A DNA stretch of 64,000 nucleotides from Roridomyces roridus (lineage: Eukaryota; Basidiomycota; Agaricomycetes; Agaricales; Mycenaceae). Shown here in pieces: positions 43,481-55,400 of the stretch. A model generated the notes under the pieces. That model had not been told where the DNA came from, did no database searches, and saw nothing but the letters and a program-made list of their open reading frames with translations. The position numbers and the translations under genes are program-made. Every line of letters starts with the position of its first letter. Position 1 is the first letter of the stretch. The DNA lies in the NCBI GenBank assembly GCA_029378245.1, contig JARKIF010000005.1, positions 186,001 through 250,000 of the forward strand, read 5' to 3'.

Positions 43481-44219
43481 ATTGGCAACAATCAGATGTT
43501 CTCGGCAATCCTCGACAATTCCCGACAACCCTTGAGAATTCACCACCAATGCTCACCATCAATTCAAACTCGAAGGGCCTTTCTCAGTGCTTCATTCAAG
43601 CTCATTCCCACTATGTAGTTCGGGCTCCTATACTATTATTGCTCACTCACTTATCACCAGACTGGTGCAAAGTCACTGTGTAGGTGTTCATTTGGCCAGG
43701 AATTGGGCCAGTATGGCAGCGAACAAATCCGTGTAATTGACTCACGGTGTGGGCCCTCAGGGACTTCAAGTGAGAGACTCAGAGAGGGACTTGCCAATGG
43801 AAGGAATCGTCATCTTCGGACGCCGTGTTGTCAAGGTGTTGCTGAGATGTGGGAGTCTCGGGCAGAGATCACCCAAAATACGACGTGGCAGAAGCGTGAT
43901 GGGGCATTTTCACTTCTCTCTTCTTAACCACCACCATCTCCTCACCACTCTCCCTTGCGCACTCCAGACCCACTGCTTCCTTGTTCAGCCACCAACCTTT
44001 GTTGACCCCAGTCAGGACTTCATCACTTCCTTGTCCCTTTGATGTCAGTAATCTCAGGGTTCCCCATCCTCCACTCACCTACGTTGCCAGGATGCCCTCG
44101 CACTTCAGTACTCGCAGTAGGAGATCGACCGCATCGTCGGGATGGCTGGATTCATGTACATTGGGTGGCTCGGCTGGTGTGTCTGCTATATCTCTCTCAG
44201 AACCTTCATATGCTAACCA
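43481..44219. other. Region upstream of the oxygenase gene
   Basis: No clear domain. Frames around 43703-44042 may hold N-terminal exons of the TET/JBP-like gene, but I could not join them. Confidence 0.35.
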
Positions 44220-45063
44220 CCACCTTCAGCATAACCATCCCAATCCTCAACGCTCACCGCCGCGTCATCGCCGTGCTCGGTGGGCGACCCAATGACCCCG
44301 AGTATGACCGCGCTACCACAGGTGCTCATGCGATGATGCAGGAGCGCCTGCCGCACCTGCGTCTCACACGGGAACGTTTGAGGCATCGACGCACGCGGCA
44401 TGAGTTTGCTGCCGTCTCGCGGGGTCCATCCTACGGCACTGGTCAAACGGAGCCAGGGGAGCTTTGCAACAACGTCACCAATACGCAGATCACGGACGAA
44501 CTCCTCGCACATGAATTCTTCAAATGCATCTCGGGTTTTGCTAACAGTGGGTCTGTCTCATCTTCCTCCTCACATAGTTTTCTGAATATGTACAGGTTTA
44601 TTCGCAATGTGGGCACCACGACTTTATGCCTACTACCAGATGCAGATGGAGAAGCTCTGCACTTGGAAATCCATGCGCTGGAACTTCCCCGGCTGCGCGT
44701 TCGCTGGTGCCACCTTCAATTTCGGTCCCAAGACGATAACCGCCCCGCACGTCGACTTTGCGAATCTCGCCTGGGGCTGGTGCTTCATCACCGCAACTCG
44801 TCATCCGTTTCCCTCCTGGGTCCACCGTGCTCATTCCCTCGGCGCTCGTCAAGCACTCAAATACCCCAATTGGTCGGAACGAAACACGGAGCTCATTTGC
44901 GCAGTACACGGCGGCGGGATTGTTTCGTTGGGTGTGGAATGGGTACAAGCCCGACTCGGCATTCGACAATGCGAGTGCAGATGTGAAGGCGCAGCGTGCA
45001 GCGGCGGAGGAGGCGCGGTGGGAGGAGGGTGTTGGGATGTTCAGTACTTTGGACGAATTGTAA
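44220..45063 (+). pseudogene. TET/JBP-like 2-oxoglutarate/Fe(II) oxygenase, internal deletion
   Basis: Family of dioxygenases that oxidise 5-methylcytosine or thymine; greatly expanded in Agaricomycetes. Seen: ITIPILNAHRRVIAVLGGRP, a basic helical stretch, SYGTGQTEPGELCNNVTN, LLAHEFFKCISGFAN, then across an intron (about 44547-44595) SLFAMWAPRLYAYYQMQMEK, CAFAGATFNFGPKTITAPHV and DFANLAWGWCFITA, with the iron-binding HxD in PHVD. The frame then shifts near 44794 and continues in another frame as LVIRFPPGSTVLIPSALVKH (with the second His ligand), RSSFAQYTAAGLFRWVWNG and a final MFSTLDEL, stop at 45061-45063. About 17 residues expected between the two parts (containing GGHLVLWDL in relatives) are missing, with a frame change. 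No start codon could be chosen with confidence. Confidence 0.75.
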
Positions 45064-45422
45064 TTTTACTGCTGTTTTTAATGCATAGACTTTGCTCATA
45101 CTCTACTGTGAATGACGAACACTGTTTCTGAAATGACGAACGCGCACAATTCCAGTCGGGAAAGTGACGAACGCGCCTTTCGGGTTTATCGGCATTGCTC
45201 CTCGGGCAGTATTTTTCTAGCTGTAGGGATGTATGGTGTCCTTCTTGAGCTGGGAAATTTTGAACATCTTAAGTTCAAGCCATTATCTCGGACTTTGAGT
45301 GAAAAAAATATTAATTGGTGGGCAGTAGATATTCGGTGCTCTGAATTGACCCGTACAAAGCCTGATCTTCTGTATACTCTCTTGATCAGAAACCACCACT
45401 ACTTCTTCACCATCTCAAACTC

Positions 45423-46092
45423 ATGCCACCAACTCGCCCCTCAGCAAGGACTAAAACACCTCTCGACCCCTCTACTGCAAAGCTCCGGGCACGTTTGCAA
45501 AATACGGCTGCTCAAAAGCGGTACCGCCAGCGCAATCTTGAAGTCACCCGAGAGAAGGCACGCAAGAGAATGCGTCGGTGTGTCGCAGTGCTATCTCTTG
45601 CACTCGTTCTTACTAACTACTGCTACAACAGTCGACGCGAAGCACAGAAGGGTTCTATTGACGCAGAGAAGGCATTAGAAGCTCGTTGTGAGAGAGATGC
45701 CGAGAAGCGTGAAGAGTGCGTTTCCCTACACCTCAGTTGATCTACACCACTGAGTATCTACCCTCACAGAGCTCGTCGAACGTAAAGCCCTCCCCCCTCC
45801 TTCCCCGCTCCATCCCGTCCAAGCTCACCTGCCTTTCAGACAATTCAAAAAATGTTTTGGTGAAGATGCATTCAAACGCCATTATATCCCTATCCTCAAC
45901 AATAAGGATGTTGACTTGCTGCCGTGGGCCCGTTGGGATTGGGTGGAGGAGCAGGAAACCGCGCGCATTCGGGAACTTGACAAGATCATTGCCTCAACGC
46001 GATCGCCGGCAGCGCGTGAGGAGGCATGCATGGAGAGGGAGTTTTTGTGTCAGGGCCCACATTTGAAGAGATTTCGCTCCAAGGCCATTTGA
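45423..46092 (+). CDS. Basic-region (bZIP-like) protein of unknown role
   Basis: Three exons joined by GT..AG introns (about 45577-45631 and 45719-45770) from ATG at 45423 to TGA at 46090-46092. The N-terminus has NTAAQKRYRQRNLEVTREKA and RKRMRRRREAQKG, resembling a bZIP or related basic DNA-binding region. It is followed by a charged helix and a conserved-looking C-terminal block, FRQFKKCFGEDAFKRHYIPI and DVDLLPWARWDWVEEQETAR. I have a memory of similar small proteins in other mushroom-forming fungi but cannot give a function. A leucine heptad after the basic region is weak, so dimerisation by a zipper is doubtful. Confidence 0.6.
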
Positions 46093-46400
46093 AGAGGTAG
46101 CTTGTAGATAGCCCAAAAATCGTAGGAGCAAACTCAAATTGCGGCAAAGTCAGCTAGTCAGAGCGGGGATGGGGAGGTGATGTGAACGCAGCCAGAGTGG
46201 ACCATACATTGAACACTTAGTGTACCGGTTACTTCGCTGCGCCTTCCACTGACGTGCATTTGCAAAACTCCTCACGATCGACCCTCCGGCGTGTTATTTC
46301 TTTGCTTTTTCCTCATCTCGGAACTGCCAAGTTCCACGTGATCATCTCATGCCGTATTCCTCACCATCTATCTCTGTATCTATCACTCTCCTTCTCCACC

Positions 46401-47378
46401 ATGACCTCTGACGACCCTCTCTGTCCATTCGAGATCAACACCGGCACAAACTTCAAAGGCATTGAGGCGCACGACCAAGGCAACGAGTCCTGGTACTTTG
46501 TGGAGAACGCTGCCGTGTGTGCTCAGCAGTAAATGTACTTTCCTCGGATAACCTGGCTTTCATTGATTCCTCTTCCAGCTCAGACGCCGTCCGGCAAGCT
46601 CATCCTGCTAGGAATGGGAACGACATCCATCCTGTCTCCACATTGGCTGAAGCCCGAGCTGAGTGGGAGCGCTTCTGCCACCAAAATCATCAGCACCCGG
46701 GTGGCGCTTTGAGGACGACTTCCCCCTCTACGATCTTCCCGCCACCACTGCTCCTCCAGCACATCACACCACCATTGTGACATCGTCTGTGCGTTCTCCC
46801 CGTGCGGACTTGTCGTCAGCCTCCCGTCGCTCGTCTTTGTCGACGTCCCGCCCTGTCATCGACATCACCACCCCCGAGATGACACCCGATAGGCCGCACT
46901 CAGCGCCCATCTCACCAATCTCGCTGGACCTGTCGACGGACTCGTCACCCTCCCCACCTCCTCCTCCCTATCGTCGGACTGAAACCAGCGATGCTCAATC
47001 TTCGCGTCGTGCCCCTGCGACACCAGCTCGTCGTGCGGATTCACCACCCCTTTCTTTCTTCCCATCCAGTTCACACGTCGCCTTGCATCACAAGGAGAGC
47101 CGGATGAGCATGTCATGACACTGAGGATGGATGGGGAAGTCTACGATGCGGTCGTGGAGCCCGCCTCGCCATCCCCTCGCCCCACTTTGTCGAACAGGCG
47201 GCGTGGGTTGCACACAGTCTCATCTCCATCTTCTCCCTCCGTTCGGCACCTCAACGAGACCACGCGCGTCGTCTATGGGAGTGGGGAGCGGGCAGTGCGG
47301 GAGATGGGGGAGGACGACACGGTGATCATGTCCTTGGGTGTGGAGGAGGTGTTGGAGCGTATGTTGTTGCGGGAATGA
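46401..47378 (+). CDS. Hypothetical protein, Pro/Ser-rich, frame uncertain
   Basis: ATG at 46401 starts MTSDDPLCPFEINTGTNFKG and ESWYFVENAAVCAQ. An intron at about 46532-46580 leads to TLAEARAEWERFCHQNHQHP. The frame then shifts by one near 46700 to PGWRFEDDFPLYDLPA and a long Ser/Pro-rich segment to about 47040. A last part in a third frame reads TRRLASQGEPDEHVMTLRMD and ends EEVLERMLLRE at 47378. I can place one intron but not the later joins, so either further introns or frame damage exist. The WYFV and AEARAEWERF pieces weakly recall the small viroplasmin-like fold, but this is not firm. Confidence 0.4.
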
Positions 47379-47901
47379 GATTTTTACAGGACTCTGGTAG
47401 TATTAGATGCAGACAAGTCTGCCTGTCTACTTATCGTCTACTTATCTATCTATTTTGTCTACTTTGATTGAATGTACGTGGCTCAAGTTCTAGAGAAAGG
47501 GATGAGGATGGGTTTGAATCAGAGAAGTCGAATATGGAGATTGTAAATTTAAATTTAAAAATGCTTTGGTCAGGACTCGAACAAAAGAACGCCAAAAGGA
47601 TCGGAGCTATCAGTCACTGCCCACATTCAGAACCGGAGCAGGTAGCCACTGCACCATTGAAGAATTGAACGCCTTCGGTGGAGGCTAATTGTAACTGCAC
47701 TGCAACCTGTCAAATCCTATTTTACGTTGAAGACACCTCCGTTCTATTTCCACCGTTGACATGGGATGGGAATGCGTGTGCTGGCACGTCTTCTCTCTCT
47801 CCCGCCCTCTTTGCTTTCTTTTTGCATGTCGTTTGTGTCGCTGGGCGGTCAGTATGTACCGCCAAACGCGCCTTGTTGATTCTCGACAGCTATACCACGT
47901 G

Positions 47902-50325
47902 ATGGGAGAATCTTCTGCTTTCCGTCAACGACCATCGCCTTCAAAATCAAGTGCATCCATGGCCTCACGCTCGCGCTCCACCCCTCCTCGTGGCCGCACT
48001 CAGTCTCGGTCTAGCAGTACTCAACGCCACCGCTCTAGCTCTCATGGCCAATCCGAGTCTCGCAGTCCACGCCGCCGCACTCCCAGCCATTCTCGCAGTC
48101 GCTCCCCTCCTCCAAGAATTGCACGCCGAGTCGTTGATCTCGACGAAGACCGTGAGGAGTGGGAGAACGAGGAGGACAAAGTGCTGGAACTCGAAGGTGT
48201 CGGCACGACCAGCCACCGGTCCCGCAATCCCCACAAGCCCAGCGTTCCCGTGCGCAAGCATGTCGGTCGCACTCGTGTTGGTATGCGTGCCGTCCAGACC
48301 ACCAAGCGCATTGCCAAGAACGACCGGCTGGACAAGCTCAAGTGGGAGCTGCACAAGCTTGAAAAGGAGCGTGATGCACGCTTTGTCGAGCTTGCGGCGG
48401 AGTTTGGGATGAAGAAGGAGGAAGTGCACCGGCGTGCCATGGGCGCTGCTCTCGGGAAGCACAAGCACAAATCTGGGGTGTACAATGCCAAAATGTCCTG
48501 GATTGCCAAGAACATGGTGAATAAAGGTATGCGTTCTGTCTTCCTGACTCGTAAGTGTTCTGTCTTCCTGACTCGTAAGTGGTACTCACTGACCTGCATT
48601 TGCAGATCGTCCTGTTGGTACCAAGCTCCGGATGCCCGCCGTCCGTAGGATGGTCGAGGCTGATCCATCGCTGTGGGAGCAGATCACGCCCGAGATGGAG
48701 AAGGAGATATTGGCCGCCCACAAGGCCACACGGGAGACGCAGATCAACGGAACGCGCGCCAACAACCTTGCCTGCCAGATTACCGCAAAGAAGACGGTGG
48801 ATAGTATTGGTGACCAGGTACGCCCCCTCTCCCTCTGTGCACTGAGAGTTGCGTGCTTAACAAACACAGATAATTTCCCTGACCGAGCGCACCGGCGTCA
48901 TTGGCTGCGCCTTCTTCACCCACACCAATGCCCACGACAAAACGACTACCTACTGGGTGGAGTCTGACGCCGCCTCGGACTTCATCCCCCACGCCTTCAA
49001 GAAAAGCATCCCCGACATGATGCAAATGTATGAGCTTTGGGCATTATCACGCGACAAGGGTACGTACGCCATGTGCATCACCGAGTCTTTCCTGACAAAC
49101 CTACAGTCTCGCAAAACAAGGAGCTCCAAGGGCTGCAGCAAGAGTGCCGCGACATGATCAAGACGAATTACTGTGTGTATCTATTTCCGTTGCTCTACAT
49201 ACAACTAATGTACCTACAGTGCTCGTTCGGAAGGCCACGCTTGGCCGCGTCGAATTCGTCAAGTACATTGAGGTCCACGTCAAGAAGCAGGGTGTGGGCC
49301 TTGTCAACTGGCCCAAGGAGGTGCCGTTCCTCCCCGCGGGCCAGATTGGCGCACTCCCGACCATCAAGATACTCCACGAGGCGCTGAAGTCCGGCAAATG
49401 CCACTGGAAGAAGCTCGATGCGAGGCAGAAGGAGAAGCTCATTGAGCAGCACGAGGACATGCTCGCCAGCGGGGAGATCAAGACAAAGTCATCGAAGAAG
49501 GGCGGGAAGGGCAAAGGCGGGGCGAGGAGCAGCCAGCGCAAGGAGGTGGATGATAGCGATGTGGAGATGGGTGTGGGAAGCGACAATGAGGAGGAGGAGG
49601 AGGAGGAGGATTGGGAGATGGTGCAGGGGCGGGCGAGAGGTTCCGAGCAGCGTGAGCGGCTGCTGGCGCTTGTGGCAAAGAAGAAGAAGGCGGCCAAGGC
49701 GGCGGAGCTGAAGACGAAGCGGAGTGGGAAGGGAAGGAAGGAGAAGGACAAGAAGAAGACGAGCAGCAAGTCGGCCGCCTCCAAGCAAGTTGAGCGCCCG
49801 GCCAAGAAGACACAGCGCCGCAGCCGCGATGACGAGGAGGAGGAGGCAGAGGTGCCGGGTGGGAAACGCAAGCGGCGTGTGGGGGAGGACGAGGGGGAGA
49901 AGTCCAAGGCGACCAAACGCGCCAAGGGCAGAGATGCAGCAATGGAGCATTGCGCTCCCCCTAAGCCGCGCGCTTTGCACAAGCCAGATCAAAGGCGTAA
50001 CAAGTCCCCGCCCCGCCGTAAAGAGACGCCTCCTCCTCCTCCTCGTAACGACACGCCTCCTCCTCCTCCTCGTAACGACACGCCTCCTCGTCCTCGTAAC
50101 GACACGCCTCCTCATCCTCGTAACGACACGCCTCCTCCTCCTCGCAAGGACACGCCGCCTCCTCCTCCTCGTAATGACACGCTGCCTCCTCCTCCTTGTA
50201 ACGAGTCGGCACCGGCTCCTCCTCCCACCAAGTCGGCACCGAAGCTCAATGGGGTGAAGGGTAGGAAGGGTAGGGGGCCTCCGGGGTTAAGGCAGCTGCC
50301 TGCGGACTTTGTCGAGGAGGAATAG
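47902..50325 (+). CDS. Lineage-specific hypothetical protein with SR-like head and Pro-rich repeat tail
   Basis: From ATG at 47902 (an alternative is 47959, MASRSRSTPPRGR): an Arg/Ser-rich head resembling SR proteins, an acidic patch, a helical block (KWELHKLEKERDARFVELAA), intron, then DRPVGTKLRMPAVRRMVEAD, ACQITAKKTVDSIGDQ, IISLTERTGVIGCAFFTHTN, YWVESDAASDFIPHAFKKSI, and after more introns VEFVKYIEVHVKKQGVGLVN and WPKEVPFLPAGQIGALPTI. This central part matches a large family of proteins of unknown function that I know from Agaricomycete genomes, often near transposons. The C-terminus is Lys-rich with acidic runs, then eight or so units of TPPPPPRND. Introns lie near 48524-48605, 48818-48870, 49060-49106 and 49174-49219. 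Nuclear location is likely from the many basic clusters. Confidence 0.65.
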
Positions 50326-50685
50326 TGGTGTCCCGTCTTCAAACACGTCAAAAAAAATCTCGTATTTGATACAAATCATGTCTTTTTCGCTTATATATGT
50401 GTCCTTATGTTTCTCTCGAATTATATGCGTTTTTCCAAAAAGTTTCCTTTTTTGGACATGGCAGGCGTCGGGACGTCGGGCACACGTGACGTCGGCGGCG
50501 GCATACATAAGCTGTACTGACTTGTCACGTTCACCTTAGGTCTACAGGAGCATAACTGAAAGCTTTTTTTACTTCTCAGGAGCATGACTGGCAGCATGGG
50601 GCCAAAGCATGAACTCATGCCTCTTAGCTTGGTACCACGGGCCATGGTACCTAGCTTACAGGCTTAAGTATGTGGGTCGCACAGG

Positions 50686-50816
50686 TGCATATATACCAGC
50701 TAGAGTAGACCTGAGTCCCCAGTTTCTCACTGTTGACTCAGGTGTGTATTTCTTCTCATATTGAATAAAAGAGTTTCTCACTGTTGACTCAGTCCACTGT
50801 GCTTCCTGTTTTAACA
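50686..50816 (+). repeat. Truncated copia-type LTR, family epsilon
   Basis: Matches the 3' half of the full LTR at 51372-51659 (CCAGCTAGAGTAGACCTGAG onward) and ends GTTTTAACA. No primer site follows. Left part absent. Confidence 0.75.
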
Positions 50817-51371
50817 ACTAGGGATCACACTGCTGAGCACCAACCTACTGGCTAGATGGTACTGACAGAAATCACCGCAGAGCAAGTTTTCCAGGGCATC
50901 ACAGGCCTCGCCCGCATTGCCCTGTGCGACACCAACCCTGCAGTGTCTTGCTTTCAGAGCAGCGGCGGGACCGTGCAAGCGCCAGTGTGGTGATTATTAT
51001 GGTGATCAGGTAGCAGGTATCCTGAGTATACACCAGGAGAATGTGGCTGTGGCTGCCTTCAAGTATGAGCCAGATCTTTTTGGCTCCTATGAGATAAGTG
51101 TGATGAAGGAGTGGGGGCCTGTCGGCCTGAGTATCCAGCAGTTGGAGGGGTCTGGCAGTGGCCCAGCACTTTTTTCACTGCATGGAACATAAATTGTTTG
51201 AAGCACATACACTGCTTTAGATACTGGGATGGCGACCCTGATTCAGCGGAGAGGTTTGACAAGGCAATACAGGAGTGGTTAAGGACACTGCTGCCCCTGG
51301 GTGCGTGGAAGCGAGTAGCACCAAGCTTTACTCGGTCCAGAGGCAAATGCTTGTTTGACTTAAGTGCATAC
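50817..51371. other. Region without recognisable gene
   Basis: Open frames at 50917-51192 and 51111-51446 show no domain I recognise. It may be a residue of a gene interrupted by the LTR at 51372. Confidence 0.35.
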
Positions 51372-52236
51372 TGTTGGAGATCAGTGATTGTATCATCGAT
51401 CATCGATGGACTGATGGCATGTTTGTGTCACGTTCTAATCATGTGATTGTGTTTGATGGTATCATGCCCTTGTTCCCTTTATGGCATTCCCCTTGTAGTC
51501 TCTTATTTAGGCATTCCCTTTGTCTTGGTACACATATACCAGCTAGAGTAGACCTGAGTCCCCAGTTTCTCACTGTTGACTCAGGTGTGTATTTCTTCTC
51601 ATATTGAATAAAAGAGTTTCTCACTGTTGACTCAGTCCTCTCTGCTTCCTGTTTCAACAGGTTATGGGCCCCGTGCTTAACTGAGTGCAGCATCATCTGA
51701 GATCCTCATCTGACCGCATTTTTTGCGCTTTTCTGCCCCTTTTGTGTGTGCATAAGCTTTGTATATAGGAGCTTCAACTGTTGGGACGAACCCTCTGTTT
51801 TGAGGTAGTCTTTAGTACACTGGAAAACAAACGGTAGTCAATCCTTTTCTTTACCTACCTTTCCTCACACACACATTTGGGGCCATGTCAGACTCAGACC
51901 ACTCCAATGGGCCTCTGCTCACCAAGGATGTCCACTTCCCCAATTGGCAGAGCGATGCCAAAGCGTTTTTGCGTCGCAAGAACATCTACTACTGTTGCAT
52001 CTCATCTCCTAAAGCAGAAGATGCAGCAGATAGGGAGAAATGTGTTGGATATCTTTGGGGCATGCTATCCCAGGATGTCAAGCCCCAGGCACTTTTTGTT
52101 TAAACAGGAAGCACAGTGGACTTAGTCAACAGTGAGAAACTCTTTTATTCAATATGAGAAGAAATACACACCTGAGTCAACAGTGAGAAACTGGGGACTC
52201 AGGTCTACTCTAGCTGGTATATATGTGTACCAAGAC
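51372..52236 (+). mobile_element. Copia-type element remnant: 5' LTR, primer site, gag start, then an inverted LTR
   Basis: A 288-bp LTR (51372-51659, TGTTGGAGATCAG to TTTCAACA) is followed directly by GGTTATGGGCCCC, the same half-tRNA primer site as in the element at 36881-41937. A leader follows, then a gag start at 51885 (MSDSDHSNGPLLTKDVHFPN, WQSDAKAFLRRKNIYYC). After about 70 codons this joins at 52097 to the same LTR in reverse orientation, which is cut at 52236 by a miniature element. Both LTR subfamilies share two copies of GTCAACAGTGAGAAACT. Confidence 0.8.
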
Positions 52237-52440
52237 TGCCAGGATTTGATCATTTGCCGTGGCGGCAAATTTAAAATTTGCTATTTATTGCTACTTATTT
52301 GCGCAACATTTGCTGGGTTGATTTGCAGACCCAGCAAATGTGTAAAGATGTCCACTTCTTCATTGATTGCCGAGAGATTTGCGTTACATTTGCTGGATTG
52401 CAGCATGTCCTTCTATATATGGGAATAAACACCAATAGCC
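52237..52440. mobile_element. TTTGC-rich palindromic miniature element, copy 1
   Basis: Starts TGCCAGGATTTGATCATTTG at the LTR breakpoint; the inverse, CCAATCTTGGCA, ends a second copy at 62365. Interior repeats AGCAAATG/CATTTGCTGG can fold back. The right end of this copy was not found. Confidence 0.5.
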
Positions 52441-55400
52441 TTTATAGGTAATCCATTAGCCTCGCGTGGCCAGGCGTTCTTTCGACACTAAGAATGGTGG
52501 TATTCACAGCTGTATATGAGAATTGATGGGATTTCCGAATGTGGACGAAATCACAAAATTTGATGGAAGATTTGATGGGCAGGAGGGTCTCTAGAACGCC
52601 TGGGGCAATCCATGCAGTGACACCCCCCATCGACTTACGTGATTTCTCGAAAAACTCACATTCCCGGGGCAAAATCCCCCCTAGAGAGGGTTGGGGAAGG
52701 TTGCTCCAATGCTTTAAAGGACCTTAGACTACTCTGCACCACTGACCTGCGGACCCATGCGCGCTGGATGCAAGAACATTTTGACAGTTTTGGCAGGGCA
52801 TGACCCGATGGGGGGTGATCGGACCGAATTGCCCCAGACGTTTCGGAGCGAGCTCTGTCGATCAAACTTTTGTTTGATGAGCTCGTATTTCCCGAAACGG
52901 ATGGTTCACGAGACTATAATCCATGTGTTCACTTGGACTCCGTGCACTCTTGAGGTTCTTTTTCCAGGTCAAATTCACCCAAAACAGGTACTATTCACTC
53001 ATCCATTCCCTATTCGGTCACTACTCACTCATGATTGCCTATTTGGGCATACTCACTCATCCATCTCAGATCTACTCAGTACTGCACAAGAGAAAGAGCA
53101 GAAAAACAGAATTCATTCAGAGGTAACTCCACATGTACTGTGGCTACGTCAGTGTACAGCACGTTCTGACATCAACTCGGGTCACTGGAGGACCGCGCAC
53201 TGGACACCCGCCCAGGCTGCGCGGTGCGTCTGCGAGATCTTTTCACCGACCTAGTGCCTTCGGACATTCGCGCAGTACCGGGACACTTCATGTGAGGGCT
53301 TTCTGTGCCTTTCCAGTTCTCGCACCAATTTTATTGACGATGAACTTATATATTGAATATTATTATGTACAGTACGAGGCCGACTCCCAAGTGACAAGAT
53401 CCAAAGCTGGTGTCAGTTAGAGACTATGGGAAAGTGAAATGCTTGCAATGAACACTCCATGTTCTTGGCTCGAAGTCGATAGGTGGGTCGGTGGGGAACT
53501 GGGAGGGTAGGCGGCGGCGGCGTGGGGTTTCAGCGTAAGGGTGACTGTGGCAGCAAACAAGTCGATGTTGATGGGGCATTGGAGGGTCGATGAATCTGAG
53601 GACAGGATCAGCTGGCAGAAAACAACTGTAGAGTGAGCGAACCAGAGGGACTAGAACTGCAGACTGCCCTGCGCGCTCTCGAATGCCGCCTGCTGCAATT
53701 TAGCTTTGACACGCCTCGCTGCGATCCTTCCCACTGCTCTCCTACGGTGACCGTAAGCGTCGTCGTACCCACCTCCCGCCTCCCCGCCCTCCGCACCCAT
53801 TACTTTCCCTCCGCACTCGCTACCCGCCTCATGCTTGCGTCCTGAACCCCGGTATGGGATGACAGTTGTCACCAGGTTCTGCGAGTGCTCGAGGCTGCTG
53901 GCAAACCTCACGCCCTCGTCATCCGAATTGGGGGACCCTTTGGGATCGTCTGCGTGGATTCTTTTGCTGAGGGAGTGGAGATAGAGATGGAGAGTATGGG
54001 CAGCGCATAGTGTACGGACGGAAACCGTAGCGCGCCCGTTTCAGCACAGCTGGCCCCATCCCTCCCTTGTATCAGCCCTGCAACTGTGCTGGCTGCCCCA
54101 TGTGCTTCATTCCCTTCGCATACGCTCGATTCGTCGTCATGACTCTGCTCATCATGTCCTTCGTGGGTTCGTGGTTTGTGCGTTGAGTACCGGAGCCAAA
54201 CGGGAGGGTGGGATGGTGGGCAATATGACGAGGGAGGAGGATGGCGGGGAGTGCGAATTTGCGATGGCAAGGATTGAGACGGGGTGGGCGGATGGAAGAG
54301 CAGTGCTGCAGGGAGATGGACGGCGTCGTGACAACGACGACAATGGGCGTCAAACATGTATGGTGCAGCGACGCAGCCTACGAGTCCTACGAGTCGTGAG
54401 TCTTGGGCTACGAGAATGAAAAGAGGATGGAGGGCAGAAGGCGGAAGGCAGGGCCAACGCGGGTTGGGAGTTCCAAGAGGGCGGATCTCTTCCCGGCGGT
54501 TTAGAGCTCGCCCGAATGCACAAATGAAAAGAGAGGAGGATGGATGCTTACTCGGGGTAGTACTCCCTCAAATACGGCCTTTCGCTCAGGAGGGACAGAT
54601 GCGGCTCGGGTCCAAGCTGCGGAGTGCTGCTTGGCGGGCTTGGGAAGTTCCTCGCAGCCGGTAGAAAACAGTGCAGAGGGAGGGCGAGATGCCACGTAGC
54701 CGTTGTGACCACACTGCGACAAGCGTGCGCGCCTACAAGTCGTGCACGACTTGGGTGTCATTGAAGAGTACATATGGGAGGTATTGGTTCTACAGCAATG
54801 GTCAGCGAGAATGCCCGCTTTCGACAGGTTAGCAACGCACCAGCATCCCAAATGCTCGACAGCTCATTGCAAGACAGCGGTGAGTGAAGGGTGGCCAACG
54901 AGTGAGTTGCAAGAATATCTTTTGAGTCAAGAGACGGCGGCGTTTGTGTGGGAGTTGTCCAGGACAGTGACATGCGGAGACTCGAGAGGCGATGGCGGGA
55001 GGAAGAGGAAAGTTGGCGATCACATGACTGATCAACAAGGCTCAATTGCACTGTAATTTGCACAAATCCATCGCAAACGCGCCAACGACCATTCAACCAT
55101 CAGTCAAAAGAGTGGCCTGGTAGTCTCTCCATTCACCGGAGCTCCGTCTAACACCCACCATTTTGTGCAGATAGTAATGAAATTGTCCTGCAATTTCTTG
55201 CTCACTCATCGTCTCGGTGTGGACGGCGCGTGTGCGCTTGCTGAGTTCGATTATCAAGACGACTTCACATCCTTGCAATGCATAAGACTTATACGATGAC
55301 TCCTGCACGCATGGGAAGTTCCCGAGCATTTTATTCTGGCACGAGAATGAGTAACTCATGGTGTCCCCCAACCACCCTTATTGGCCGCCCCAATGCATGG

